Shown piece by piece: positions 1-10,780 of a DNA stretch of 64,000 nucleotides. How positions within the stretch are numbered: position 1 is the first letter of the stretch; every line of letters begins with the position of its first letter. The notes beneath the pieces were generated by a model. The model was not told the DNA's origin and made no database searches. It was given only the letters and a program-made list of their open reading frames with translations. The DNA is from Hirsutella rhossiliensis. Taxonomy: Eukaryota > Ascomycota > Sordariomycetes > Hypocreales > Ophiocordycipitaceae. The translations under genes were made by a program, and so were the position numbers. The stretch covers positions 4,154,001 through 4,218,000 of the forward strand of contig NW_025408667.1 of assembly GCF_020360975.1 (NCBI RefSeq). The letters run 5' to 3'.

Positions 1-1
1 T

Positions 2-680
2 TTTCCTCCACATTCCACCCACCTCATGCAGCCGCTTGATGTTGGGGTATTCCAGCCACTAAAGTCAGCACATCAGAAAGCGCTTCGAAGTCGCTCGCAG
101 AAGGCAACATATCATTTTCGCGGGTCAACTTCCTCACAGCTTTTCAGGACGTATATGAGGCTGGCTTCACGCGCCATAACATTATGGCGGCATTTGAAAA
201 ACAGGCCTCTTTCCTGTCGACCCAGCGCCGGTGATCACCAAGATCCTCCACGAGCAGCTACGACAACAGCAGCCGATCAATCCTGCATACGCCTCGCTCC
301 TACCCTCGGAGACGCGTTTCCAAGTCGCCGCGGATGCCCTCAATGATATCCGGCAACGGTATGGGCCCCTCATGAGCTCGCCATCACGAGAAAACTTGCG
401 GGTTCTTGCGAAAGTGAACACCGAGTCTATCGCGATGGCGTCACATTCCCAGGGCATAGTCAGCGATAAGAATAGCCGAACCCAGGCGTATGCGAATCGA
501 ATGAAGAGAGGCAAGATTGTCAGGCCGCGCGGAGAGTTTATCACGAGCTCCAGCATGGCCGACATCACCCGGGAGTATGAGGAGCTCCAGGCAAAGCAAA
601 CCCGGCTTCAAACGCGCCAGGAGATAAGGATGCATCTTAAACGAGTTCGTGGAGAGATGCAGAAGATCCGAAGACTATAA
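2..680 (+). pseudogene. pogo/Tc1-mariner transposase, C-terminal fragment
   Basis: The reading frame enters from outside the window. It shows the end of a DDE (CENP-B/pogo type) transposase: a run beginning FPPHSTHLMQPLDVGVFQPL, then FLTAFQDVYEAGFTRHNI, then TGLFPVDPAPVITKIL, and a basic coiled C-terminal tail ending at 680. The three parts are in three different frames. One shift lies between about 90 and 127. The other is at about 200, where one A seems missing from an A-run. The piece is therefore either a dead relic or carries homopolymer sequencing errors. The family fit is good because QPLDVGVFQPLK is a hallmark of these fungal transposases. The DDE core itself lies upstream of the window. 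Confidence 0.8.
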
Positions 681-1152
681 AGTCGGGAAGAAGCAGTTAG
701 TCAATGGCAGAGTCAAGACATTGAACTTTAAGCCCTGGCTAGAGTTTACGGGACGAGACGTTGAGTTCTACACTCTGGAGCAAAGTTGCGATACCCTCAT
801 GCGGGAGCTCAAAGAGCCATCCAAGGAATCCTTTTCTATGATACCACGAAGAGAAATAACTCCGCCAGAGATGTCAGGGCGCGCAGCGACCCGACCTCGC
901 CCACTTACAGATATGTCGTCGTTGCCCGGCAGTGACGATACCGTCTATTTCACAGGCCTCGATCTTGACAAACATAGTGAGGATGGCGCCGACGATGAAG
1001 ACGAGGACAATTTACTCGACACGCAAGAGAATATACCCTCATCGCCGCCGTTAGCAGCGGTTGAAGCGGTAGTCGATACACCATGCCCTCGACCGCGCAC
1101 CCGATCGTCCAACAAGATACAGCAGACGCTCCAGGAACACAGGTATGGATAA
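650..1152 (+). CDS. Unrecognised acidic ORF next to the pogo relic
   Basis: An open frame of about 167 codons overlaps the end of the pogo fragment by 30 bases. I do not recognise it. The protein is charged, with a Ser/Thr/Pro-rich second half and a very acidic stretch (about residues 108-123, DGADDEDEDN). No start context, intron or signal peptide supports it. It may be a second frame belonging to the mobile element, a shifted continuation of its tail, or a chance ORF. Low confidence as a gene. Confidence 0.25.
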
Positions 1153-1424
1153 AATAGCTCTCAGAGACGCACAACAGGCGAAATTACTACATAATACGTC
1201 TATTTGGACTCACAAACGCGGTCTTCCTATCTCTTCGACTGGAAGGCGGCAGCTCCTAAATAGGCCCAAAGACGTGATTTTTTCACTTTTCGTTGTTACT
1301 TGCGTCTTTAGGTGATCCGCAGCTATTGATCACATGTATATTTTAGCTATTTGAAGTCGCATTGACGGCACCATGAAGCGAAGCGTAGAATTTCCTTGAT
1401 TTTGCACCCCAAATTGAGGACCCT

Positions 1425-1492
1425 GCTGTGCCGGATTTTTTGGGCTGTGCCGGATTTTTTGGGCCAACTAAGTGGCGAAGACACTTAGTTGG
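1425..1492. repeat. Short tandem repeat plus hairpin, probable transposon end
   Basis: The 19-20 base unit GCTGTGCCGGATTTTTTGGG occurs twice in tandem (1425-1463). It is followed at once by an inverted repeat CCAACTAAGTG (1464-1474) / CACTTAGTTGG (1482-1492) with a 7-base loop. It sits between the pogo relic and a truncated oxidase gene, which is where a terminal inverted repeat of the pogo element would be expected. The matching other end would lie outside the window. Confidence 0.5.
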
Positions 1493-1515
1493 GCTGCTGT
1501 GGCCCCACACCAAGA

Positions 1516-1734
1516 TCAACGGGTAGTTGCTGACCAGGGCTCACGCACCAGACGGGTGTAATTGGCATCGGAGGGCAGGGTGATGATGCCAGCACCGAGA
1601 TCACTCCGCAGCTGCTGACATGTAGCTTGGATGGTCGCATTCAGAGCGGCAGTGTCACTGCTGAGGATGAAACTGGGCCAGACGTTGAGCAACAGGGAGC
1701 TCCATACAGCTGCACGCAAGCCTAGTCCAACCAT
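1516..1734 (-). pseudogene. N-terminal fragment of a BBE-type FAD oxidase
   Basis: The minus strand encodes a hydrophobic leader followed by ATCQQLRSDLGAGIITLPS and YTRLVREPWSATTR. This is the N-terminus of secreted berberine-bridge-enzyme-like oxidases, ending where the family has the ..W.S motif before the FAD domain. The frame stops at the edge of the tandem repeat and hairpin at 1425-1492. No FAD-binding domain follows, so the gene was probably cut by the transposon insertion. An intact member of the family lies at 8893-10780. Confidence 0.6.
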
Positions 1735-2492
1735 GGCCGTAAGAAGAGGGCGGAAAACAGAGACAACTTGGGCCGAGGGCTATTGGTCGAGGAAGCACCG
1801 CCGCACCCGGTCTGACCATAGGGGCCCTATTTCTTCATTTAAGTCCACTGGTTCATATTTTTGGAATACGGAGCCTGAGATCTGACGACGGGCCTCTCCG
1901 TCCCGGATGCTCCAGCGGCCTGAGCTGGGACGGAAGGATTCGCCCTGCCAAGGCAAACTAGCCCTGAACAAGCACCTCTGCATGGCTAAGACACTCCGAG
2001 AAGAAACGGAAGAGAGGTACGGGGTACAGTAAGGTATGAACGAACATGTCTCATTGGATCAATGAGGATACCTGTGCAGCCTTCATGTCGGTTTGGCTCA
2101 CACTGTGTAACTGTCTCTCAGCATCCATCATGTGTGTATGCATAGCCTCAGCAGTGATGGCACTACAGACACGTACGACGTACGCCTCTCGGTCCGATGC
2201 ATGCAGTCATCCTCTCGAGCCACTGTAACATGGGGGTCATTTGGGTGGTTAAAGGTGAGAGTGCATCTGGGGCACGGCTAATTACACGGTCGTCGAAACG
2301 GCGGTAATCTGGAGCGTCGAACTCCGCCTGCCATCCAACGTTCCTTGCGACCTTATATCAAGTTATCAACACAAACTATCAGACTGAATAATCATTTGCG
2401 GCCTCCCGACGCCTGCTCCCGCCCGGTCAGGCGCATTACTGCGTCTTGGGCAAGCCCGGGCCGCCTGCCTGTAACGTCCTTTTCTTCCAGAA
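1735..2492. other. Intergenic, no gene seen
   Basis: No open frame here resembles a known family. The last 150 bases before 2493 are the upstream region of the rhodopsin-like gene. Confidence 0.5.
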
Positions 2493-3740
2493 ATGTCTTC
2501 TTCCGCGCCAGTCGATCGGGGGCCTGCACTGGAAGCCGCAATATGGACCCAGATTGTGATTGCCTTTGTCTTCGTCGTTCTGCGTTTCTGGGCCCGCTTC
2601 TACCCGCGGGGCATCGGTCTCGACGACGGCCTGATGCTGACGTCCTGGGTGCGTGTTCACGGGCATTTCCCTGCGGCATCGAGTTGACTCTTTTCACACT
2701 AGGTTTTATTCCTTGCTAGTGGTGTCATCAGTATGTTTGTCTGGTGTTTCCAACAAGTCCCTCTGTTCCATCTGACTGGGTTGTGCAGTTCAGCTCGGCG
2801 CCCAGGATGGCATGACTCTGCATTTTCAGGATTTGAGTATAGAAACCCAGCAATATCAGCTCCAACTGGTGGTCATCTTTCTCGCCATTGCCATCGCCAC
2901 CACCTGGCTTGGGAAAGTCGCCATAGGCATAACCATCCTACGCATCATAGGCAATACATCCCCATGGAAGCGATATGCGATATTGGTCCTCCTGGGCCTC
3001 ATGACCCTCTTCTCCGTTACCGACATCTTCCTCAGCCTCTTCCGGTGCGGTAATCCGCGCGCACAATGGGACTACGAACTCGCTGCAACGGCTACTTGCC
3101 TGCCCCGATCCAAGACTAACCCTTTCAACGACGGCACCAACGCCATTCTGGTCTTTGCCGATTACTTCCTCTCCGTTCTCCCCATGGCCGTCATATGGGG
3201 TTTACGAATGCCCTTGCGGAGGAGGATCATGGTCATCGTTCTGCTGGGGCTAACCATCATCACCGGCGTGGCAGGAACCGTGAAAATGGTTCACGTCAGC
3301 CTCCTGGATATGAATGACATTACTGGGGGCATCTATGATAGCCTCATTTGGTGTACGTGCCCAAACCCGCGCTTCCCTTTCTTTCCCCAGCAAACCGGCA
3401 AAGGCAGGCTTACCCTCGTGAGAGGTTTCGTCCACCCATTCGCACAAGTCCACGTGCCCCGTCTCACCTCAATCTCTTGTCTCCATTTGGTCGCCTGGAT
3501 AGCTGACTTGAAAGGCTTGGATTAGACGGCATTGAGACCATGTTCATCATCGTATTTGGATCTATGCCCGCCCTCCATCCGTTATGGAGGCGCTTCTTCC
3601 AACTACTTGGTTCGTCCTCAAAAATCAGTGGGCACAAGGATAGTGGGGGACAAGGCGCATCTTATCAAATGCCACCATACCGCAGGCAACCGTCGACATC
3701 AGGAACTGAACAGGCAGCCTACCATGACGTAGTCCGATAA
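2493..3740 (+). CDS. Fungal rhodopsin-like (PTH11/satP-type) 7-TM protein
   Basis: Spliced model join(2493..2648, 2703..2730, 2789..3352, 3526..3740) gives 320 residues in one frame. Donors are GTGCGT, GTATGT and GTACGT, and all acceptors follow clear branch sites. The protein is a chain of hydrophobic helices, starting near residue 13 (AIWTQIVIAFVFVVLRFWAR), then YPRGIGLDDGLM, where the Asp-Asp pair before the second helix is typical. A later TMFIIVFGSMPALHPL matches the family's last helix. This is the fungal integral membrane rhodopsin domain family, usually about 320-400 aa. Members are plasma-membrane proteins of mostly unknown role, some acting as receptors. The C-tail is short. It lies just upstream of the prenyltransferase, on the same strand. 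Exon 2 is only 28 bases and is the least certain part. Confidence 0.75.
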
Positions 3741-4630
3741 AGGGATTGTGGGATTATCCTCTAGTCCGTCGCGGCCACAGCTTGGTACAGCAGCCGTTTC
3801 TGGAGAACGGAGTAGTAAAGGAGTCTGCCTGGATGTGTGTGGAACAGTCAACGGACTACTATAATGCTTGGGATCACCCTGTTTAGGTCAATAACGGGAA
3901 CTGAAATACGAGACCGTAGAAAGTAAGCACGGCAGATGCGGCAAGGGGAGAAGACGCCGAAGGCAAGCAAGAAACCCCTACCTCTAATCGCACTTATTTT
4001 TGCTTGAATTTGTAGTGTTTCTAAAATTCGCGTTTCTCATACTCTTTGACAGTTCAAGCTTCCCATCATACATTAATACTGCTCACAAGCCTAAAGAAAT
4101 CGACTTGTTCCAAGGCATTCTTGCGGCGAACACCCAGTAGGTATAAAACTCTGTGTACCCCCTTCTGGTAAGATGACAATATTTAGGGTACTTGTAGCCT
4201 AATGCGAGTTTTCATTGACGTCTTATTACCTTGCCCATTATATAAATACCCTGCAACATATGAGTCGTACTGTGCCATGAGACGTGGAATTGGTGCTTCG
4301 TCATTCGTTCCGAAGCCCCTGCTTACCCAGCACACCTAGGTAGGTATTCCAAGGACTTTTTGTAGGAAGAAAATCGTTAGATACACGGCGCCGTCAGGCT
4401 AGATCGAGTCTTACGTTCAAGGGTCTCTCCAGCCAGGCATCGACCTCGATAACTCACCCCGAGTCTGTCCGATTCGGTTATGCCTGATCACTACAGAAGA
4501 ACATAATCTAATTATGGCGCCATTCATTTTCATGTTGTTGACTGCAGTCAGTTTCTTTTATATTTACACCGGGTAGACGTCAAGGTTTTGTTTCGACCCA
4601 GTCGAAATATCGACGAAGGCATCTTCTCCC
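3741..4630. other. Intergenic, upstream region of the prenyltransferase gene
   Basis: No supported gene. The stretch is moderately AT-rich and should hold the terminator of the rhodopsin-like gene and the promoter of the UbiA gene. No clear regulatory motif was picked out. Confidence 0.5.
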
Positions 4631-5617
4631 ATGACATCCACTGGCAGCAGCAAGGCCGATGATGCCCTTTCCAAGCAATATGGGGGTTCTCACATTCATG
4701 GCTGGATCGAGCGTCTCCCTACATCATGGATTCCTTTCATTCAGCTCGCACGTCTCAGCCCGCCGGCCGCACTCTTCCTGATCTACTTCCCTCACTTGTT
4801 TGGTGTCCTGCACGCGGCACACAGGCTGCCCCAAGGGACCTTGGTTTCCGACCTCGTGCGCACAGGAGCCCTGCTTTTCGGCGGCAGCTTCTTCTTCTCC
4901 AACGCTGCCCACTCCTGGAACGACCTTATCGATGCGCCTATCGACAAGCAAGTGGTTCGGTCGAAAAACCGGCCCATCGCGAGAGGTGCCATTTCGCGCA
5001 GAGCTGCATTTCTTTTCACTATTTCGCAGGCAGCCGGGGCTGCCACCTTCCTCCTGGTCCTCAGACCTGAGACCGGAATTGCGACGATTCCGACCATCAT
5101 AGGGACTGTGTACTACCCCTGGGCAAAACTACACACCTACTTTCCCCAGTTGGTCCTCGGCTTTTGTCTTGCGTGGGGGATCATAGTTGGCAGCGCAGCA
5201 GCAGGTCTCGAGAGGCCGTGGACGGACGCAGCTACTCTTTGTCTGGTCGTCGCCTCGGTCTTGTGGACAATCATCTACGACACGATCTATGCATATCAGG
5301 ACCTCAAAGATGACGTACGAGTTGGAGTCAAGTCCATCGCTGTGCTGCTCAAGACTCAAGTCCGGGCCAAACTCGTGCTCTGGTTTCTTCTGTTTCTGAT
5401 GAGCGCTGCTCTTGTTTCGTACGCAAGGTTGGCGGAGATGGGAGTCTTGTTTTATTCCATCGCGGTTGCCGGCTCCCTGTTCTCCCTCGGCACCATGATT
5501 GCCAAGGTCGAGCTTCAGAATGGAGCGAGCTGCTGGTGGTGGTTCTCAATCGGGTTTTGGTACGTTGGTCTGTCGATTGCATGTGGCCTAGTATCGGAAT
5601 ACATGATGCAGGATTAA
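4631..5617 (+). CDS. UbiA-family membrane prenyltransferase
   Basis: An intronless 328-residue frame, full length for the family. It would transfer a prenyl chain from a polyprenyl diphosphate to an aromatic or other acceptor at a membrane. The first Asp-rich motif NDLIDAPID is at residues 97-105, followed by RSKNRPIARGAIS. The second is YAYQDLKDD at about 220-228. These bind Mg2+-diphosphate. About eight hydrophobic helices surround them. Fungal paralogues in this size class serve meroterpenoid pathways as well as ubiquinone synthesis. The setting here (cupin, dehydrogenase, FAD oxidase, SnoaL-like protein) points to a secondary metabolite rather than ubiquinone. The acceptor is unknown: no polyketide synthase or terpene cyclase was found in the window. 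Confidence 0.9.
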   Translation: MTSTGSSKADDALSKQYGGSHIHGWIERLPTSWIPFIQLARLSPPAALFLIYFPHLFGVLHAAHRLPQGTLVSDLVRTGALLFGGSFFFSNAAHSWNDLIDAPIDKQVVRSKNRPIARGAISRRAAFLFTISQAAGAATFLLVLRPETGIATIPTIIGTVYYPWAKLHTYFPQLVLGFCLAWGIIVGSAAAGLERPWTDAATLCLVVASVLWTIIYDTIYAYQDLKDDVRVGVKSIAVLLKTQVRAKLVLWFLLFLMSAALVSYARLAEMGVLFYSIAVAGSLFSLGTMIAKVELQNGASCWWWFSIGFWYVGLSIACGLVSEYMMQD

Positions 5618-6046
5618 GCTCTCGTGGCGTGAATCGGCTATATCAAGTTAATGAATAAGTTGCTTTCATCACAGTTATCCCGGATCCGTCGCCGCTTGCT
5701 ATGCCCAAGGCAGAGACTGCTTTTTCCGCATTGCAGGTGGGAATACAAGTACCACGTTACGCTTCCACTAATGCATGAGGGTCAGAGGAGGACCGTCCAG
5801 GCTGTGTTTCTCACAGGATGTCTGGTCCCAATCACGGCTATTAAAGTCCTACTTGCAGCCGAGCCCCGCTTGCCAACGCATGTTTTACCAGAATCGAAGC
5901 CTCGACCTTGTCGCTGTGTATGTGAACAAGCAGCTCCCTCTCGGTCCAGCCATCTATCAGCACTGGCAGGGTTTCGCCTGACAGCAAACGCCACAACAGT
6001 CGATTGGGATCGGCCCGTGGTTGCTACAACAGCGGTGGCCACAAAC
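5618..6046. other. Intergenic between prenyltransferase and cupin genes
   Basis: Open frames here are short and unlike known proteins. The stretch probably contains the UbiA 3' end and the cupin gene promoter. Confidence 0.4.
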
Positions 6047-6838
6047 ATGGAGTTCTCGGATTACGACCAGATCATCACCTTGTCAGTCATTTCTCTGCAT
6101 CTGCCACAGGAGCATTCTGCGGGCTTGGCAGCAGCTGACTTCACCAAGTCTGAATGGGGCTGTCAGCACTAGGGTGATCCATCACCCGGAGCGAGAGTTT
6201 GCTTTCCAAGTCACCCTCGATCTTGTCAAGGGTGAAAAGTTTTTCAATCGAAAGCCTCCGTCTCACTTTCATGTGAGCCAAGATGAATATATTCAGGTCA
6301 TCGAGGGGAAAGCAATCGTCGAGTGCGGAGGACGCCAATATACACTCACCAAGGACAGTCCCCCTTTCACCGTAAAGGCATGGGAAAACCACTCTACCTA
6401 CCCTCTCGAACCGGAGCAAGACGGCCACGTCGTCAGATTTCTGCTCTCGGCCGATAGAGTCTCTCAGCAAGCATTCAAGCTCAACACCTTGTTCTTTGAG
6501 AACTGGTACAAGTACCAGGAGGAGGTGCTACTGAACAATGGGAAATTCGATCTCGTACAAATCCTGAGTGTGAGTCCCTCAAAACGCCGTGTGCAGATGA
6601 CAGCTCACCATTGCAGACATTTGATGCAGGGGGGACGTATCTCGCACCACCAGCATGGCTACCCTTTGGCCGCACACTATCCCAGCTCGCGGGCATCGTC
6701 ATAGGCAGGTGGCTGGGAGGCTTACTTGGATATCAGCCTTTCTATCACAAATTTTCAACCGACTGGGAGTTGGCTTGTGAGGAAATGGAATCATGTATCT
6801 TTCAGAGGCGATTCGCAGATCGTTCAAAGACAGCCTAG
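6047..6838 (+). CDS. Cupin-domain protein
   Basis: Spliced model join(6047..6081, 6173..6569, 6617..6838), 217 residues, phases consistent. The central domain is a cupin. Motif 1 reads PPSHFHVSQDEYIQVIEG, with metal ligands H43, H45 and E50. A second-motif His lies in AWENHSTYP. The C-terminal third is hydrophobic (WLPFGRTLSQLAGIVIGRWL) and could anchor the protein or form a lid. Small cupins with this layout occur in fungal metabolite clusters, often with unassigned oxidase, isomerase or binding roles. The gene follows the prenyltransferase on the same strand, tail-to-tail with the dehydrogenase gene. The first exon is short and the ATG is inferred from phase. Confidence 0.75.
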
Positions 6839-6977
6839 CTTGTTGACATCCATGGCAGATTGCTACATGATGGGGAAACAGCCAGTTTTCTCTATCATGA
6901 TCGGACCTGGCGCATTATTCCACACTCGTTTAGACGTACAGGCTGCAAGCACAAGCAGTGCCGCCTCGTTCCAGTTC

Positions 6978-8089
6978 TCACTCTTTCAGCGTCTTCAGAA
7001 TATCCTCAACCCTGGCAAAGGAGAGCTCAGCCATCGTCTCCTTCCACAGCTGCTCCGAGATTTTCTTCCCTTCCTCTGTATAGAGGAAGGGGGACATTCT
7101 GTAAAGTTTCTGATTAGCCATCACTCTCGAACGTCCAGAACAACAAACGGGAGATGTTGAGACACTTACGGCACGATTTTTTGAAATGAGAGGAATTGTC
7201 CATGGGTTTCCTCGCCATGGTGCACAATGGCATCCGTCATCATACGGGCACCGATAGCAGACGAATTGGCAGCGCGCTTCAGAAACGTCTTATAGATTGC
7301 GCCTAGAAACGTCTTGTCGAAGTCACGATTAAATTCGGTGTCATGGCAAGCTCCTGGCGAAGCCCCATTGATGATAGCGACGGAGGGTGCAACCTCGGCT
7401 GCGAGCTTGGCGAGAAAGAACTGGCCGAGTAGTTTTGACACAAACATGCGGTCCGCCATGCTCACTTCGCCCTCTTTCTTGTCGAGGGTAGCGAGCAAAG
7501 GCCCCGGTGTGGTTCTCTCCTTAAACTTCGTCCAACCCGAGACCTCGGAGGACGTCAAGGTAATGCGACTCGGCTGTGATTGGTTTGCCCGCTTCTCCTT
7601 GGCGACCGGGAGCAGTAGGATCGCCAGTAATGCATTTGATAGGTAGTTGACCTGAATGACCTCATCGTGGCCCGTGTTCTCGTTAAAGACGCGCTTTGTG
7701 GGAGCGAAACCGACGTTGAGATTCATCAAATCCAAGCGCTCAAGGCTCCTAGTTCGTTCGGCAAAGGCGATGACCGACTCGTACGAAGAGTGGTCCAGTA
7801 GCCAAACCTCGATGGCGTCCTTGGCAAGATCCCGGCCCAGAGACAGCTTGGCGGCGGCGTCCCTGCCCTTTTGCTCGTTTCGCACGCCAAGAACAAGCTT
7901 GCTGAGTCCCAGGTCAAGGAGCTGCCGGCAAGTCTGGAATCCGACTCCGGTATTTGCACCGGTCACGATAGCCGTCTTTCCTTGCAGACTGACATCGCGT
8001 ACTTCCACAGGCTTGAAGGTGATCTGTTCATGCCAGAAATGGAGCATGCTTGACTGCTTCTCAGGCGTGACGTCAAATTCCGTCGCCAT
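6978..8089 (-). CDS. Short-chain dehydrogenase/reductase, catalytic Tyr replaced
   Basis: Spliced model complement(join(6978..7098, 7170..8089)), 346 residues. The small second exon (PMSPFLYTEEGKK and onward to the stop) restores the usual C-terminus of this fungal SDR group. The Rossmann motif TGANTGVG is at residues 43-50, the NNAG-like segment is MNLNVG (122-127) and the Ser region is ITLTSSE. The active-site YxxxK motif reads MFVSK (215-219), so Lys is kept but Tyr is Met. That should impair ordinary hydride-transfer catalysis, although the fold and NAD(P) site look intact. There is no frameshift or stop. It may be a recently decaying enzyme or one repurposed for binding. It lies between the cupin and the FAD oxidase. 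Confidence 0.85.
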
Positions 8090-8892
8090 TATGTATGCAC
8101 CCAGGGGGTTGAGAGGGGGGAGAGTTGGTGAGTTCGAAGCCTGTTCTATTGCTCAAGCGGTGTCTTGGTCCTTTGCAGTTTCTCGAGAGGAAGTCTCTGC
8201 TCGCTCATGCCCAGCCAACACATGAGCTGACGCTGAATCTGTTGGCCGTGAAACGGCAAGACATGGGCCGAGTATGACGCGACTAAATTGTGGCTGGGCC
8301 CCCATGTTGCACTCCGGGGGGGCCAACGCATTGTCATTTGTCTCTACCTTTGCGTGCGATCTACAACGCACTCCCACCGGCATATGATTGGGTCATGCAG
8401 TGTGATGATGGCAAGAGTGTCCTGGCGTTAAACTGTCTGACAGCTCGCATCTCCACTTCGGGTGATGCAGCACTGTACGAAGTAACTTACTGTACATGCT
8501 CAACTTGAGTCTGTGAGGCACGGTACCGCTGGCATGTTGTGCCACTCGCACGCAGAGATGCTGGCGGATCACTCCGAGACGGATGCTTTTCACACGACTA
8601 AATATGCATCGTGAGACGGGCAGTGAATATGGGCAAATTTATATAAGGCCTGTGTCGGCAAATGCACTCTACTCTAGTGGAGGTGATTATCGATGATGAG
8701 TTGGCCCGACACCTTGTAGATGAAAGATGGCCAACCACCTTGTAGATGAAAGATGGCCAACTTCGATGGATTCGTGGGAAGCATGACATCCGAACCGCCG
8801 CCCTGGCCATACAAGAGTGTACAGTAGGTGCCCTAGGACCTTGCCCTCCTTTATATAATACTGCCTGCAGGTCATAGCCAGTCGCTGAGTAT
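8090..8892. other. Intergenic with a 26-bp tandem duplication
   Basis: Upstream region of the dehydrogenase gene and downstream of the FAD oxidase. A 26-base unit starting CACCTTGTAGATGAAAGATG is repeated exactly in tandem at 8710-8735 and 8736-8761. No gene is supported. Confidence 0.6.
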
Positions 8893-10780
8893 TCAAGTCC
8901 GGACTTTGTATAGTAGAAACCCATCGTTCTGCAATCGCTGGAAAACTTGGCCCGGGTCGTACTTTGCTGCAATTTCCTTCAGTGTCTGGACGTTCGCGCC
9001 TCCGTATGTAGCGATCGGGTCTTGATCTCGCGCAGCATCATTCATATAGATGTAGGAGACGTCAAGCCCTCGCTCCTGCGAGAGCCGTTGCCAGTACGCC
9101 GTGGTCTCGATGGCAACGGATCGAACAAGACCATCCGCTGATTCGTCAGTCCAGTCGACGAGCGTCGTCCACCCTGGCGACATGGCATTAACAATTAATA
9201 ACTGCACTAGAACAGGGCCAGACGAACTCGGAGCCATTTCCACCAGCGGGCACAACTTACATTGATGTGTCTGCTGCGGGATACCCATCGGGTTGCCACC
9301 TTGTCTAGCCCCGTGCTCGGCGATACTGCTGGGGACGTGCTGTATCGCGAAAGTTTGCTTGGACCCCGTGGTGTTGTAGACTGCTTTGGCCTTCTCTAGC
9401 CAGAACTTGTAGACGTCTTTGTATAGCTGCGCGTCGACGAGCGAGCTGACACCCCTGTAGTCATGGCTGCGGAAGAATTCGTTAGACATGGCCGGGGACT
9501 GGAAGCCTGACGACGGGAGAACCTACCGTATGGTTGCATTCGATACGCTCGACTCAGCGATGACATTGAGGGAAGTAAAGGTCCCATTGGTAGCCGGAAC
9601 AGCAACTGTGACTGGCGCCAGCTTGTTGAACGAAGCAAAACAGCTTGGCTGCCCAGCCAGTGGCTCTGCGTAGACAAGACCAAGCAAAATCGAATCCAAT
9701 CCGATGTAGAAAATTATATTCCCTTTGGGGTCGGAAGAGCCCCCCTCAAGCTGCCACTTCGCAACGGCATCGAGAACGTTCATGGCCTGATCAGTCGGAT
9801 AGGACAATACTTTGTACCATATCTTGTTGACGGGAATGGTGTTGAGGTCATATCGCGTCACGATCCCAAAATTCGGCCCTCCTCCTTTAAGGGCCCAGAA
9901 AAGATCGTCATTTTCATGTGCATTAGCATTTGCTATTTTCCCACTCGACAGGACGATCTATCAGTCAGGTCAGTTGGCATTGATATAAAGGTTTTCGTTC
10001 TCGTACCTCGAAGCTTTTCACGTTATCTGTCGCGAGACCGTATCCGGACAGGTAAAAATATCCCCCTATGTTGGATTCGTCGATTAGCTTAAGGGAGCCT
10101 CCCGAATCTCCCAAGCGGAGCTCTTTAGAGTATCTTCAGCCGTACCTCCTAGAAGAGATCCTCCAACACCCACGTCAGGGGCACGTGTTCCGACAACGGA
10201 TACGTTCCGCTTGTTCACTACCTTCATTACGTCGCCCCATCGTGCCCCAGGACCGACACTGGCTACGTTACTGTCGCTTGTGAGGGAGACTTTGTTCATG
10301 TACTGCAGGTCGACCAAGATCCCTCCCTTGTCAACGCTTGACCAGCCCGGATTGGGCGAGTGGCCCCCGGCGCGGACGGCAAAAGAGGCATTGAAGTAGG
10401 CGATGATTTGGATAGCGGTCGAAATGGCCCTTGCATTGCGAGGGAGAATGATACAGTACGGCTCAGCCAAACATGACAACGACCTGCTCCATGTTAGCCT
10501 GAGTCTGTCTTGGATTCTCAACAGGGATACAGGGGAGGCTGGCTTGCCAATTGTCTTCGACAATGGTTTGGTTCAAAGGCGATGTGTCCACTTGATCAGC
10601 TCCAAGGGAGTCTTGCGCCGCTTTGCAAGCTCTTTGAAGCACCGAGGCTGTGCCATTCTCACTTTCGCTAGTTTGTTAGCTTCTTCATATATACATACGC
10701 CTGAAACGAATGGTAAAGAGAAATGCTCACGCTGCTAAACCTCCCGCCACGAGAAGGACCAGGAACTTTACCAGCATCAT
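8893..10780 (-). CDS. Secreted BBE-type FAD-dependent oxidase
   Basis: Seven-exon model complement(join(8893..9173, 9261..9466, 9527..9957, 10007..10065, 10146..10483, 10548..10667, 10731..10780)), 494 residues, normal for the family. A signal peptide ([17 protein letters not shown]) precedes the FAD domain. AVRAGGHSP carries the His (about residue 98) that binds FAD covalently. The usual second FAD-linking Cys is absent ([13 protein letters not shown]), so linkage should be by His only. [20 protein letters not shown] follows, then the substrate domain, and the C-terminus carries the family signature [15 protein letters not shown]. Intron 2 (10484-10547) uses a GC donor (GCAAGC). It is required to join ..VEDNW to [10 protein letters not shown] in frame. 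Such oxidases perform ring closures or alcohol oxidations in fungal pathways. The substrate is unknown. Confidence 0.85.

Noticed and set aside
7656..8225. 189-codon plus-strand ORF
   Set aside because: Antisense shadow of the dehydrogenase gene.
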